Assembly: GCA_022819645.1 (NCBI GenBank)
Contig: JAJEGU010000073.1
Span: 1 to 54,597, forward strand
DNA from: Pseudomonadales bacterium
GTDB taxonomy: Bacteria > Pseudomonadota > Gammaproteobacteria > Pseudomonadales > Pseudohongiellaceae
Direction of reading: 5' to 3'
DNA: 54,597 bases
In this document: one piece after another, positions 32,818 to 41,690 of the stretch
Numbering within the stretch: the stretch's first letter is position 1
Layout of the letters: each line of letters opens with the position of its first letter
Notes under the pieces: generated by a model
What the model saw: the letters and a program-made list of their open reading frames with translations, nothing else
What the model was told of the DNA's origin: nothing
Databases searched by the model: none
Position numbers and translations under genes: made by a program

Positions 32818-33339
32818 TCAGCTTCGCGATTCAACGCGGAATGTCCACCAGTGGTCCGGGCGCCCGGCGTCCGCAGCCGGCCTCGGGTTGTAGGGATCAT
32901 TGCCGAAGCTCTGCAATTTGGTGATGCGCGCGGTCCAGGACTGGTCCATCAGCGCCGGGTCGGTAATCCGGTTGACCTTCACGGGATACACCACGCCCTC
33001 AAGGCGCAATCTGCCGGGAGAATCGGTCCCCACATGGCTCGCCCAGTACTTGCTGTCGCAGACCGAACAACTCAGATAAAGTTCCCCCGCTGGCGTGGCC
33101 ATGCAGTTCAGATTGATGGCATGGGGCCGCCAGCCGCCGGCATAGATCTGCAGGGCGCACAGCGGCACTTCATTGGCGAAGGTCCAGTCATCCACCGAGG
33201 CGTCTCCGGCGCTGCCGAAAAGATAGAACCCCGGTGTCCGGTCCCGGGGATATGCGCTTGTCCAGACAAGCAGGGCGAGCAGGGCCAGGACCAGAACGGC
33301 CAGGCCCGCGCGTTTGGCGGTACTTGCGGTGATTGCCAT
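32818..33339 (-). CDS. Membrane-anchored protein of unknown function, paralogue of 3736-4254
   Basis: A 173-residue protein with an N-terminal membrane segment (AGLAVLVLALLALLVW) and the rest outside the cytoplasm. DDWTFANEVPLCALQIY, the GELYLSCSVCDSKYW segment and the VVYPVKVNRI strand line up with the protein at 3736-4254. CSVC and the earlier NCMA give cysteines not found in that paralogue, perhaps a metal or disulfide site. The start at 33339 is chosen because GAGGAG lies 9 bases upstream. The 17-base gap to the propeller gene suggests one operon leading into the sterol genes. The function is unknown. Confidence 0.65.
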   Translation of the reverse strand: MAITASTAKRAGLAVLVLALLALLVWTSAYPRDRTPGFYLFGSAGDASVDDWTFANEVPLCALQIYAGGWRPHAINLNCMATPAGELYLSCSVCDSKYWASHVGTDSPGRLRLEGVVYPVKVNRITDPALMDQSWTARITKLQSFGNDPYNPRPAADAGRPDHWWTFRVESRS

Positions 33340-33352
33340 AGCTGCGTTCTCC

Positions 33353-33420
33353 TCAATCAATCAGCCAGGGGTGCGACGATAGCGAATTTTCGCTTCCGCG
33401 AATTCCTGTGGCGCTGGCTC
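33353..33420. repeat. Half copy of the ~155-bp palindromic MITE-like element
   Basis: The sequence TCAATCAATCAGCCAGGGG and the following GCGACGATAGCGAATTTTCG to GAATTCCTGTGGCGCTGGCTC matches the right half of the element at 45213-45379 with few changes. The left half is absent. It lies immediately upstream of the gene starting at 33339, and its inner end carries part of that gene's leader. Confidence 0.6.
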
Positions 33421-33496
33421 TTGGCAGAATATCCCCCAGGGCCGCCAGGGGCAAGCGCTGCGCACAGTCGCAGGATCTTCGCGTGGTCACTGCAAG

Positions 33497-33566
33497 AGAT
33501 TCCGCGACTACGCTTCGCTTCGCGCGGAATGTCATGAAGGTTGGGGCGCCAAAATGAGAATTGCTG
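33497..33566. repeat. REP-like palindrome with conserved downstream box
   Basis: ATTCCGCG (33499-33506) pairs with CGCGGAAT (33523-33530). Twenty-five bases later lies TGAGAATTGCTG (33555-33566), a box also found the same distance behind the REP copies at 44511 and 51770. The rest of the 440-base gap between the divergent genes at 33339 and 33779 holds only the half MITE copy and the leader of the TonB receptor; I see no further gene. Confidence 0.55.
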
Positions 33567-33778
33567 CGGTAATCATGGAAAAGCAGTCGTTTCCAGAGCA
33601 CGTGTTCGTGATCGGTTCGGACAATTTGTAACAGTATCAGGCCGCATTCTCACCTAGTATCCCTTCCTGAAACAAAGCAATACGCTCCATCGCGCCACCC
33701 TCCCGCCACTGCCGTGAAATTTCTGGCGCCGGACACAAACCGGGGCGGTTCTGGCGAAACGGGAATTCGAGGTTTGCA

Positions 33779-35974
33779 ATGATGCCAGGTCGATTTCGAT
33801 ACCGCTTGACCGCTGCCGCACTCGCTGGCCTCGCGTTCGGCCTCGGCGGCGGCGCCGCGGCCCAGGACAATGTGGGGGAAGAGTCCACCGTGGTCTATCC
33901 CGCCTCGTATTTCGAGGAATATTCCCCCGTCAGCGCCCAGGACATGCTCGACCGCATTCCCGGCATGGAGTCCAGGGGCGGACCCGGCGGCGGCGGGCCT
34001 CCCCGGGGCTTTTCCGGCGGGCCGGGAGGCGGGCCGAATGTTTCCCGGGGCGGCCGCGGCTTCGGCGGCGGCCGTAGCGGCGGCAATGAAATCCTGATCA
34101 ACGGCAAGCGTACCGCGGGCAAGAACAACAACACCAGCGGCGTGCTCGACCGCATCACCGCAGCCCAGGTGGACTATATTGAAATCATCCGCGACACCAG
34201 CGGCTCGCTCGACGTGCGCGGCTCGGGCCAGGTGGTCAATGTGGTGCTGTTCGAGGAATTGTCCAGCACCAGCATCTCCTATGGCCTCAACATGGACAAC
34301 TACATCGGCAATGAGAACCGCCCCGGCGGCAATCTCGCACTCAGCGGCCAGCGCGGCGGCCTCAACTATGTGATCAGCGCCCAGGCCGCGCCCCGCTTCA
34401 TGGACCAGACCACCTGGGAAGAATCGGTGCTCGGCGACTTCTCCCCCAATGACACCATCTGGGAAGAGCGCACCACCGATGCCACCAATTACGAACTCAG
34501 CGCCAATCTCGATTACCAGTTCAGCAACCGCAGCAGCGCCCGGCTGAATGCGCTGTTCGGCCGCAACGACCGGCCCTCCTCGGTGATGCGCCATATCACC
34601 GATCTCAAGGTCGAACCCAACGAACAGGACATCGAGCGCGAGGAGATTCCGGCCGAGTCCAACAACTGGGAAATCGGCGGCGACTACGAGTACCTCACCG
34701 GCAACAACTCCCGCTTCAAGGTGCTTTTCATCGCCAATGAAAACGACAATGCCTCCCTGCGCGAGCGCTTTGACGTGCTCGCGGGCGGCGATGAGAAGAA
34801 CCTGTTCCTGAATACCGATTCGACGATTACCGAGCGCATCGTCCGCGGTTCCTGGACTTTCCATATCGGTGACAACCAGGATCTGGAGCTTGGCGCCGAA
34901 GGCGCCCGGACGGTGCTCGACTCAAGCCTTGCGCTAGGCCTTGCCGGAACCGGCGCGCCTTCGGCGGCGGTGGGCGGGCTGATACCGGTTTCCGTCGCCA
35001 ACGCCAATTCCGAAGTGGAAGAACTGCGCTACGAGCCTTTCGCCATCCACAACTGGGTGCTCAATCCGCGCATGACGCTGGAATCGACCCTGCTGTGGGA
35101 AACCTCAACGATTACCCAGAGCGGCGATGTGAGCAATTCCCGGGATTTCCAGTTCCTCAAGCCCAAGCTCGACCTGCGCTACAACCTGACGCCGCAACTG
35201 CAATTGCGCGGCTCCATCGAGCGCGTGGTGCTGCAATTGAGCTTTGCCGATTTCGTCGCCGCCAACGACGAGCAGGACGACGATTCCAACACCCAGGCGG
35301 GCAATGTCAACCTGCGTCAGGAATGGCTGTGGAAATACGATTTCAACGCCGAGTACCGGCTCCCCAACGACTATGGCGTACTCGACGCCAATGTCTATTA
35401 CCACGCCCACCACGACCGCATCGAGCGTATCGATGTCACCGTGGACGAAGACAATCTCCAGTCCGCCAACGGCAATATCGGCGATGGCGAAATGTGGGGA
35501 TTCCGGGGCAACGCCAGCGTTCGCATGCGGATGTTCGACCTGCCCAACCTGCTGCTCACCGCCAGCCTCACGGTGGAGGACTCCCGCATCATGGACCCCT
35601 TCCTGGCCTATGAGCGGCGCTTCCAGAACATGGCCCGGGGGTTCAATTCCTTCGGCTTCCGCCACGACATTCCCCAGTGGAATCTCAACTGGGGCGGCCG
35701 CTGGATGAACCGCCACGACGGCAATATCCTGCGGGTCGATATCGACGATATCGAATACGCCTCCGGCGACCCCAGGGGTTCGCTGTTCGTGGAGTACATC
35801 GACCGCCGCGGCCTGACCTGGCGCCTGGAAGGCCAGAGTCTGTCCAACCCGAAAAACTGCCGCGAGCGACTGCGCTATCTCGGGCGCGTTTCCGCCGGCG
35901 TGCTGGAAGAGCTGGAGTTTCGCTGCAACTCTTCCGGTCGGGTGATCAATTTCGAGGTGAGCGGGACGTTCTGA
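33779..35974 (+). CDS. TonB-dependent receptor-like outer-membrane protein with Gly-rich plug insert
   Basis: A 731-residue outer-membrane protein with a signal peptide ending GGGAAAQ. The plug starts YSPVSAQDMLDRIPGM. It is then interrupted by a glycine/arginine-rich run of about 40 residues (roughly 67-103) before ILINGKRTAGKNNNTSGVLD and the usual VDYIEIIRD and DVRGSGQVVNVVL strands. The barrel ends GRVINFEVSGTF with a terminal Phe, as required for BAM insertion. The substrate is unknown. It diverges from the exported proteins beside the sterol operon; a role in sterol or lipid transport would be speculation. CGAGG lies about 7 bases upstream of the start; two ATG codons are in tandem. Confidence 0.78.
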   Translation: MMPGRFRYRLTAAALAGLAFGLGGGAAAQDNVGEESTVVYPASYFEEYSPVSAQDMLDRIPGMESRGGPGGGGPPRGFSGGPGGGPNVSRGGRGFGGGRSGGNEILINGKRTAGKNNNTSGVLDRITAAQVDYIEIIRDTSGSLDVRGSGQVVNVVLFEELSSTSISYGLNMDNYIGNENRPGGNLALSGQRGGLNYVISAQAAPRFMDQTTWEESVLGDFSPNDTIWEERTTDATNYELSANLDYQFSNRSSARLNALFGRNDRPSSVMRHITDLKVEPNEQDIEREEIPAESNNWEIGGDYEYLTGNNSRFKVLFIANENDNASLRERFDVLAGGDEKNLFLNTDSTITERIVRGSWTFHIGDNQDLELGAEGARTVLDSSLALGLAGTGAPSAAVGGLIPVSVANANSEVEELRYEPFAIHNWVLNPRMTLESTLLWETSTITQSGDVSNSRDFQFLKPKLDLRYNLTPQLQLRGSIERVVLQLSFADFVAANDEQDDDSNTQAGNVNLRQEWLWKYDFNAEYRLPNDYGVLDANVYYHAHHDRIERIDVTVDEDNLQSANGNIGDGEMWGFRGNASVRMRMFDLPNLLLTASLTVEDSRIMDPFLAYERRFQNMARGFNSFGFRHDIPQWNLNWGGRWMNRHDGNILRVDIDDIEYASGDPRGSLFVEYIDRRGLTWRLEGQSLSNPKNCRERLRYLGRVSAGVLEELEFRCNSSGRVINFEVSGTF

Positions 35975-36007
35975 GCCCCGACTGCGCCGCTGAAGTTTCT
36001 TTCACTG

Positions 36008-36136
36008 TCAGCAAAATCGGGCTTCCGGCTGGCTGCTCCACGCCATGACCAGCAAGGGGCCTCTGCCGTCGAGGATCAGCGGGCGGGCTTTGTCCAGGCA
36101 GGCGTCTACCCGTTTGTCGGGGATTCCGGCGGCCAT
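36008..36136 (-). CDS. Possible 42-residue protein overlapping the serine hydrolase stop
   Basis: The frame starting MAAGIPDKRVDACLDKARPL and continuing ILDGRGPLLVMAW begins at an ATG that shares one base with the stop of the upstream gene (TGATG), which could allow reinitiation. It has no signal peptide and resembles nothing I know. It could equally be chance open frame in the 3' region. Confidence 0.22.
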   Translation of the reverse strand: MAAGIPDKRVDACLDKARPLILDGRGPLLVMAWSSQPEARFC

Positions 36137-37386
36137 CAGCGATCGATGATGGCTTCGTCCACCAGGCGTTTGAAGTTCTCGCGAAAACCGCCGCCGCGGG
36201 ATGGGGAGACCTGGGACATGATGACCATGACCATGTCGAGATTCGGGTCGATGAAATAGCGCGTGGCGGCGGAGCCGTCCCACCAGATTTCGCCATTGCC
36301 AACCGGGAAGTTGTAGGCGCCGGCGTCCAGGACCACATTGAAGCCGCCCAGGGTCCAGCCGGAGCCGAGCCAGTAGCCGCCGGTTCCGATGGGCATGGCG
36401 GCGTCCGGCACGGCGTTGCGGTAGACGAGCTCCGCGGTTTCCTCCCGCAGCACGCGCTCGCCGTCAAGTTCGCCCTTGTTGAGCAGCATCTGGCTGAAAC
36501 GCATGAAGTCGGGCACGGTGGAAAGCAGTCCGACGCCGCCTTCGATCAAGGGCGGACGCTCGGTCCAGGATACCTGTTCAATCCGGTGGGGATTGAGGCG
36601 GCCTTCGTCGGGGCGGTACACCACCGCGAGCCGCCGGGCGTCTTCGCCTTTGGCCCAGAACATGGTGCTGTCCATACCAAGAGGTTCGAACAAGTTATCT
36701 TGCAGGTATTCGTCGAATGGCTGGCCCGACCAGACTTCCACGAGCTTGCCGAGAATGGTGGCGTGGATGCCATAGCGGAATGCGGTTCCCGGGTCGTGAA
36801 ACAGCGGGATGCGGGCGGCATTGCTTGTCATTTCGTCGAGACTGATCGACTTGTCGCGCACGTTGTTTTCGCGATAGAGCGCCGAATTTCGGGATCCCAG
36901 ACCGGAAGTGTGGGTCAGCAGATGCGCCACGGTGATGTCGCCCACCCGCTCCCGGGTCTGGCTGGTGTCGGTGCTTTCCGGGTCGAGCAGCACCCGCTGG
37001 CCCGCGAATGCTGGCAGGTACATGGCAATCGAATCGTCGAAATCGAACTTCCCCTGCTCGTATTGCTGCAGCACCGCGACGCTGGTGACCTGCCGCGTCA
37101 TGGAATAGATGCGGAACAGGGTGTCGGCGGCCATGGCCCGGCCGTTTTCGAGGTCGTACTCGCCCAGGGATTCAAAGTAGACGAGCTGGCCATTCCGCGC
37201 CACCGCCGCCACCACGCCGGGAATGTCGCCGTCGTTGATATGCTGCCGCAGTCTGGCGGTAACGAGTTCGAGCTTCGCCGGGTCCATGCCAAGCGAGGCC
37301 GGATCACCCGGCTGCAGGGCCTGCCCGAACAGGGCCGCCGGCAGCATCAGCATACTGAAACCCAGCAGCGAGACGAGTGAATCCAT
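36136..37386 (-). CDS. Exported serine hydrolase, class C beta-lactamase family, with SxxR instead of SxxK
   Basis: A 416-residue protein with a signal peptide (SLLGFSMLMLPAALFGQ). It is a beta-lactamase/EstB-type fold: VVAAVARNGQLVYFESLG, FRIYSMTRQVTSVAVLQ for the active-site helix, HLLTHTSGLG, FRYGIHATILGKLVEV for the second motif, and GGYWLGSGWTLG. The nucleophile is Ser95, but the catalytic Lys three residues later is Arg98 (codon CGG, two base changes from AAG). Family members are esterases, D-Ala-D-Ala hydrolases or beta-lactamases. The start at 37386 gives GAGGA good spacing; the in-frame ATG at 37392 is too close. Confidence 0.8.
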   Translation of the reverse strand: MDSLVSLLGFSMLMLPAALFGQALQPGDPASLGMDPAKLELVTARLRQHINDGDIPGVVAAVARNGQLVYFESLGEYDLENGRAMAADTLFRIYSMTRQVTSVAVLQQYEQGKFDFDDSIAMYLPAFAGQRVLLDPESTDTSQTRERVGDITVAHLLTHTSGLGSRNSALYRENNVRDKSISLDEMTSNAARIPLFHDPGTAFRYGIHATILGKLVEVWSGQPFDEYLQDNLFEPLGMDSTMFWAKGEDARRLAVVYRPDEGRLNPHRIEQVSWTERPPLIEGGVGLLSTVPDFMRFSQMLLNKGELDGERVLREETAELVYRNAVPDAAMPIGTGGYWLGSGWTLGGFNVVLDAGAYNFPVGNGEIWWDGSAATRYFIDPNLDMVMVIMSQVSPSRGGGFRENFKRLVDEAIIDR

Positions 37387-37507
37387 GGTCATGTCCTCAA
37401 GGCGCGGAAACACCGGGTGGTGGTTTCCGCGCCTGCTATCGATGAGGTGCAAAATGACATGGATTCATTGTAACCGCCAACCGAATTCCGACTCTTATGT
37501 CTTCTCT

Positions 37508-37533
37508 GAAAAACTCCATCCGTGGAGTTTTTC
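37508..37533 (-). terminator. Hairpin terminator behind the TonB receptor gene
   Basis: GAAAAACTCCA (37508-37518) and TGGAGTTTTTC (37523-37533) form a perfect 11-bp stem with a TCCG loop. A and T runs on each side make it a bidirectional intrinsic terminator. It begins two bases after the receptor stop at 37535, and the same 34-bp sequence recurs at 41566. Confidence 0.75.
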
Positions 37534-37534
37534 A

Positions 37535-40054
37535 CTAAAAGTTCATTCTCAAGGTTGCGCCGTAGGTCCTGGGCGCTTCGAGGAAGGAGCCCCGGGCGCC
37601 CGGCCGCAGCGGGATATTGAAAGTCAGGTTGCGGGCCCGGGTGTCGGTGACGTTGTTGCTCCAGATTTCGAGCATCCAGCCGCCGTCCTCGTCGCCGATG
37701 CCGGCGCGCAGATTGACCATGTCGTGGGCTTCCATGATGTCGAAGTCCAGGTTGGGCTGGGTGCTGGTGCGGCGATCGTCCACCCAGCGGTAATTGCCGG
37801 CCAGGAAGTACCGGTAATCGCCGACAAAACCCTGGTACTCCAGCCCCGCGGTGGCGGTATTCTCCGGCGCATTGGTCAGGGCCGCCCCGCAAAGCGAGCT
37901 GACCGAACCCGGAGCGTTCGGGTCATTGCCGTCGCAATCTTCGGGATACTCGGAGTCCGCCAGGGTGTAGCCGAAGTTCAGGTTCAGGTTTTCGGCCAGC
38001 AGAGCGGCGAGTTCGAGCTCTGCGCCCTGGCTCCGGGCCTTGGGCACATTGAAGGTTCTGAACTGGACACCGGTGAATTCCAGCACCTGGAAGTCCTCCA
38101 GGTCGTAAGTCCAGGCCGCGACATTTGCGCGCAGGCGATCATTGAAGAGTTGGGTCTTGAGCCCCACTTCCCAGGCGTCATTGGTTTCGGCGCGGAATCT
38201 CGGGTCAGCGCCGCCGATGGCGGCGGTGGCGTCGAGATTGAATCCGCCGGACTTGTAACCGTGGGTAAAGCTGACGTAACCCGAAACGAGTTCGCTGAAG
38301 TCATTGGACAGCTTGACGGTATAGGCCAGCGCGTCGTCGTCGTAGGTATCGGCGAAAGTCACCGGGCGGCCGGGTATGAGGTCGGCCGGCGCGGCGAAGG
38401 GAAAGCAGATGTATCCCGCGCTGAAGCCGCCGATGGTTCCCGCCACCACTTCCAGCCCGGTCCCCGCCGCCCCCGCAGCCAAAGCCCCCGCATTGGCGAC
38501 GGTATTGGCGCAGGCCGGGTTGGGTGACGGCCCCTGGCGGAAGGCGCCGTCTTTCTGTTCGTCGATCCAGCGCAGGCCGAAAACCAGGTCCAGATCTTCG
38601 GTCAACTCCAGTGTGTTCTGGGTGAAGAGGGAAGTCGAACGACCGTCCTGGGTAAAGTGGTTCTGGGCATGGCTTCCCGCCGCATTGACGCCGCCGGCGA
38701 AGGCCGTGGCGGGCGAAGGCGACGCCAGCACGTCGGCGAAGGTGCCGCCTGTGGCCAGGGGAACCTGGCCGAGCAATGGCGCCGCGCCGAGCACGGGAGC
38801 GAAGGCGAAACGCCACAGCATGGCGTCGGTGTTGGCGGTGAAGTCGCTGCCAAGACCAAGGCCGGCTGTGGTATAGATGTCTTCGGTGCTCAGGTATGCG
38901 CCCAGCATCCAGCTCAGCCGGTTTGCATCTCCCGTCAACCGCAATTCGCTGGTGATCGTGTCGATTTGCGTGGCGGTGGGAAATCCGCCGGCGGCGGCAG
39001 GCGATACCGAAAAGACATCCATGCTGACGAAATCGGACTGCTGCACCGAATCCGAATCATAGGAACGCCAGGAATTGAGCCAGGTGAGCGCGACATTCTC
39101 GTTGATGTCCCAGTTCAGCTCCGCCGACAATCCGGTTTGTTCGGAACCGTTTTCGAACTGCTCCGCATTGGAGATCATGTTTTCCACGGCCTCATCGCCG
39201 AATGCCTGGATGCCGCCGTCCGCGGGCAACCCCGCGGCGGCAAAAGAGCCGAGGGCGCGTCCCGCCGAATCCTGCATGGTCACAGCGTCGCAGCATAGCT
39301 CGTCGGAGTCCGCGTAGTCGGCGATCAGCCGCAGGTCGGCGGTGTCGGAGAGGTTCCAGAGCAACTGCCCCCGCAGCGAGAGCCGGTCCCGGTTGCGGCT
39401 TTCGGCGCCGGTGGTGGATTCGAGAAAGCCGCCCTGCTCGCGGCGGGCGATGGACAGCCGGTAGCCGAGCTCGTCCTGGATGATCGGCCCGCTGACTCCG
39501 GCCTGGAGGTTGAAGCCATCGTAATTCGCCGCGGTGATATTGGCGAAGGATTCGCTTTCGCTCAGATTCGGCCTGCGGGTGCGGATGCTGATGGCGCCGG
39601 CGGAAGTGTTGCGGCCAAACAGGGTGCCCTGTGGCCCCCGCAGCACTTCCACCTGCTCCACATCCATGAGATCGCTGAGGGCGATGCCCGGGCGGCTCAG
39701 GTAGACATCGTCGAGAAACACGCCCACGGCGCTTTCGAGGCCGATGTTGTTGCCGGTGGTGCCGACTCCGCGAATGCGCAGGGTGGTGCCGCCGGTTTCG
39801 GTCTGGGACGAATTCATGTTGAATGAAGTCGCCAGGGTGGAAAGGTCCCGCAGGTCCTTGATGCCGGCCCGGTCAAGGGCTTCGGCGCTGATCGCGGTTA
39901 CCGCTACCGGCACCTCCTGCAGGGATTCCTCTCGTCTGGTGGCGGTAACAAGGATTTCCTCGACTGCCGCGGTTGCTTCGGTTTGCGCCTGCGCAAAAGC
40001 AGGCAGCACAAGAGTGAACCCTGTGCATAATGTATGGAAAAGGTGTTTCCTCAT
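37535..40054 (-). CDS. TonB-dependent receptor, large class
   Basis: An 839-residue outer-membrane receptor. The signal peptide ends AFAQAQ, the TonB box VEEILVTATRR is clear, and the plug follows: SLQEVPVAVTAISAEALD, then LRIRGVGTTGNN and GPQGTLFGRNTSAGAISI. The barrel carries HGYKSGGFNLDA and NNVTDTRARNLTF, typical of the large class of receptors in oligotrophic marine Proteobacteria with unknown, often hydrophobic or plant-derived, substrates. The last residue is Phe (RMNF). No Fur-like site is seen upstream, so iron may not be the cargo. It lies 114 bases downstream of the acyl-CoA dehydrogenase gene and ends at a hairpin terminator. Confidence 0.88.
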   Translation of the reverse strand: MRKHLFHTLCTGFTLVLPAFAQAQTEATAAVEEILVTATRREESLQEVPVAVTAISAEALDRAGIKDLRDLSTLATSFNMNSSQTETGGTTLRIRGVGTTGNNIGLESAVGVFLDDVYLSRPGIALSDLMDVEQVEVLRGPQGTLFGRNTSAGAISIRTRRPNLSESESFANITAANYDGFNLQAGVSGPIIQDELGYRLSIARREQGGFLESTTGAESRNRDRLSLRGQLLWNLSDTADLRLIADYADSDELCCDAVTMQDSAGRALGSFAAAGLPADGGIQAFGDEAVENMISNAEQFENGSEQTGLSAELNWDINENVALTWLNSWRSYDSDSVQQSDFVSMDVFSVSPAAAGGFPTATQIDTITSELRLTGDANRLSWMLGAYLSTEDIYTTAGLGLGSDFTANTDAMLWRFAFAPVLGAAPLLGQVPLATGGTFADVLASPSPATAFAGGVNAAGSHAQNHFTQDGRSTSLFTQNTLELTEDLDLVFGLRWIDEQKDGAFRQGPSPNPACANTVANAGALAAGAAGTGLEVVAGTIGGFSAGYICFPFAAPADLIPGRPVTFADTYDDDALAYTVKLSNDFSELVSGYVSFTHGYKSGGFNLDATAAIGGADPRFRAETNDAWEVGLKTQLFNDRLRANVAAWTYDLEDFQVLEFTGVQFRTFNVPKARSQGAELELAALLAENLNLNFGYTLADSEYPEDCDGNDPNAPGSVSSLCGAALTNAPENTATAGLEYQGFVGDYRYFLAGNYRWVDDRRTSTQPNLDFDIMEAHDMVNLRAGIGDEDGGWMLEIWSNNVTDTRARNLTFNIPLRPGARGSFLEAPRTYGATLRMNF

Positions 40055-40168
40055 GGCCGTTCCCCCTAACAGAATGCCAAAATGGGTGTCCGCCTACTAT
40101 ACACGAAGCAGGCGGCAAACCCGCAATGTTTTTTGGCTCCCGTGCCTTGTGAGGCTTCCAGCCGTCGC

Positions 40169-41362
40169 TCAGCGAGAGGTGAACGCCTGAATGCCGGTTT
40201 GGGCGCGGCCGAGGATGAGTGCGTGAATGTCCTGGGTGCCTTCGTAGGTGTTGACGACTTCCAGGTTTTGGGCGTGGCGCATGACGGGGTACTCGTCGGA
40301 GATGCCGTTGCCGCCGAGCATGTCCCGGGCTTCCCTGGCGCAATCGAGCGCCTTGAGGCAGGAGTTGCGTTTCAGCAGTGAAACCAGGGGCGGCGCCAGC
40401 TTGCCTTCGTCCCGCAGGCGGCTCGCCCGCAGACAGCCTTGCAGGCCGATGCTGATGTCGGTTTGCATCTGGGCGAGTTTTTTCTGGATCAGTTGATTCG
40501 CCGCCAGCGGGCGCTTGAACTGCTTGCGCTCCAGGGTGTAATCCAGCGCTGTATGCCAGCAGGTGCGCGCGGCGCCCAGAGCTCCCCAGGCAATACCGAG
40601 GCGGGCGGAATTCAGGCAACTGAAAGGCCCGGCAAGCCCCCGGGCGTCGGGCAGCAGGTTTTCTTCGGGAACGAAAACCCCGTCCATGACGATCTCGCCG
40701 GTGATTGACGCCCGCAACGCGAGCTTGCCTTCGATCTTCGGCGCGCTCAGGCCCGGCATGTCCCGCTCAAGAATGAAGCCGCGAATCGCGCCGTCGTCAT
40801 CCTTGGCCCAGACGATGAAGACATCGGAGATTGGAGAGTTGCTGATCCAGTTCTTGGCGCCGGTTAATTCATAGCCGCCGGCGACGCTGCGCGCCCGGGA
40901 AATCATGCCGCCAGGGTCGGAGCCGTAATCAGGTTCGGTAAGGCCGAAGCAGCCTATCAATTTACCGCTGGCAAGCCCCGGCAGGTACTTCCGCTTCTGG
41001 GCTTCGCTGCCGAAGGTACTGATGGGATGCATGACCAGACTCGATTGCACCGACATCATCGAGCGGTAACCCGAATCCACCGCCTCGATCTCCTGGGCCA
41101 CGAGCCCGTAGCAGACGTAATTCATGCCAGCACAGCCATAGCCCCCGATCATGCAGCCGAGCAGGCCGAGTTCACCCATTTCGCGAAAGATTGCCGGGTC
41201 GGTTTCCTCCCTGCGATAAGCCTCGCGCACCCGCGGCAGCAACTTGTCCCGGGCATACTGCCGCGTGGTTTCGCGCACCATGCGCTCTTCTTCGCTGAGC
41301 TGCTCGTCCAGCAGAAACGGGTCGTCCCACTGGAAGGGGGCGGAATCGGGCGTGGCGGGCAT
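40169..41362 (-). CDS. gcdH: Glutaryl-CoA dehydrogenase (acyl-CoA dehydrogenase family)
   Basis: A 397-residue flavoprotein. The N-terminal helical part includes [19 protein letters not shown], the middle strand [19 protein letters not shown] binds FAD and substrate, and [20 protein letters not shown] follows. [20 protein letters not shown] and the catalytic [16 protein letters not shown] (Glu374) are those of glutaryl-CoA dehydrogenase rather than short-chain acyl-CoA dehydrogenases. It oxidises and decarboxylates glutaryl-CoA to crotonyl-CoA in lysine or aromatic breakdown. The crotonyl-CoA product could feed MaoC-like hydratases such as the one at 14847, though the two genes are not close. 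Confidence 0.88.
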   Translation of the reverse strand: MPATPDSAPFQWDDPFLLDEQLSEEERMVRETTRQYARDKLLPRVREAYRREETDPAIFREMGELGLLGCMIGGYGCAGMNYVCYGLVAQEIEAVDSGYRSMMSVQSSLVMHPISTFGSEAQKRKYLPGLASGKLIGCFGLTEPDYGSDPGGMISRARSVAGGYELTGAKNWISNSPISDVFIVWAKDDDGAIRGFILERDMPGLSAPKIEGKLALRASITGEIVMDGVFVPEENLLPDARGLAGPFSCLNSARLGIAWGALGAARTCWHTALDYTLERKQFKRPLAANQLIQKKLAQMQTDISIGLQGCLRASRLRDEGKLAPPLVSLLKRNSCLKALDCAREARDMLGGNGISDEYPVMRHAQNLEVVNTYEGTQDIHALILGRAQTGIQAFTSR

Positions 41363-41565
41363 TCTGGCCTCCAGTGGAAAATGGACGGGCGGCGCGAGAG
41401 TCTAACAGATTGCCGTCACGCCAGAAATTTTGTAACGAGTGTATCCGGAAATCCGCCAAATACGTCTTGCGCGGATCTCAACTACGCTCCTCGCGCCTTG
41501 ATTGGCGACGTGACAGACACAACAGGGCAACAGCGCATAGTGTGAACAGGCCCCAAGTATTCTCT

Positions 41566-41640
41566 GAAAAACTCCATCCGTGGAGTTTTTCATTATCTTC
41601 CATGTGCCGCAGGGAAGCTCTGACTTGATCAGAGCTTCCC
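41566..41640. terminator. Second copy of the terminator hairpin plus a GC-balanced hairpin
   Basis: GAAAAACTCCA TCCG TGGAGTTTTTC at 41566-41591 is identical to the terminator at 37508. About 20 bases later GGGAAGCTCTGA (41612-41623) pairs perfectly with TCAGAGCTTCCC (41629-41640); a degenerate relative lies at 22583. Together they fill the 330-base gap between the divergent genes starting at 41362 and 41691. I see no coding region in the remainder. Confidence 0.6.
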
Positions 41641-41690
41641 TAAATTGGCAAATGAGGTAACATCGGCCTGATTCTGACGGGAGGTTGATG

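Noticed and set aside
33650..34864. Minus-strand open frame of 404 codons over the Gly-rich TonB-like gene
   Set aside because: Repetitive shadow of the Gly-rich sense sequence, no RBS or domain.
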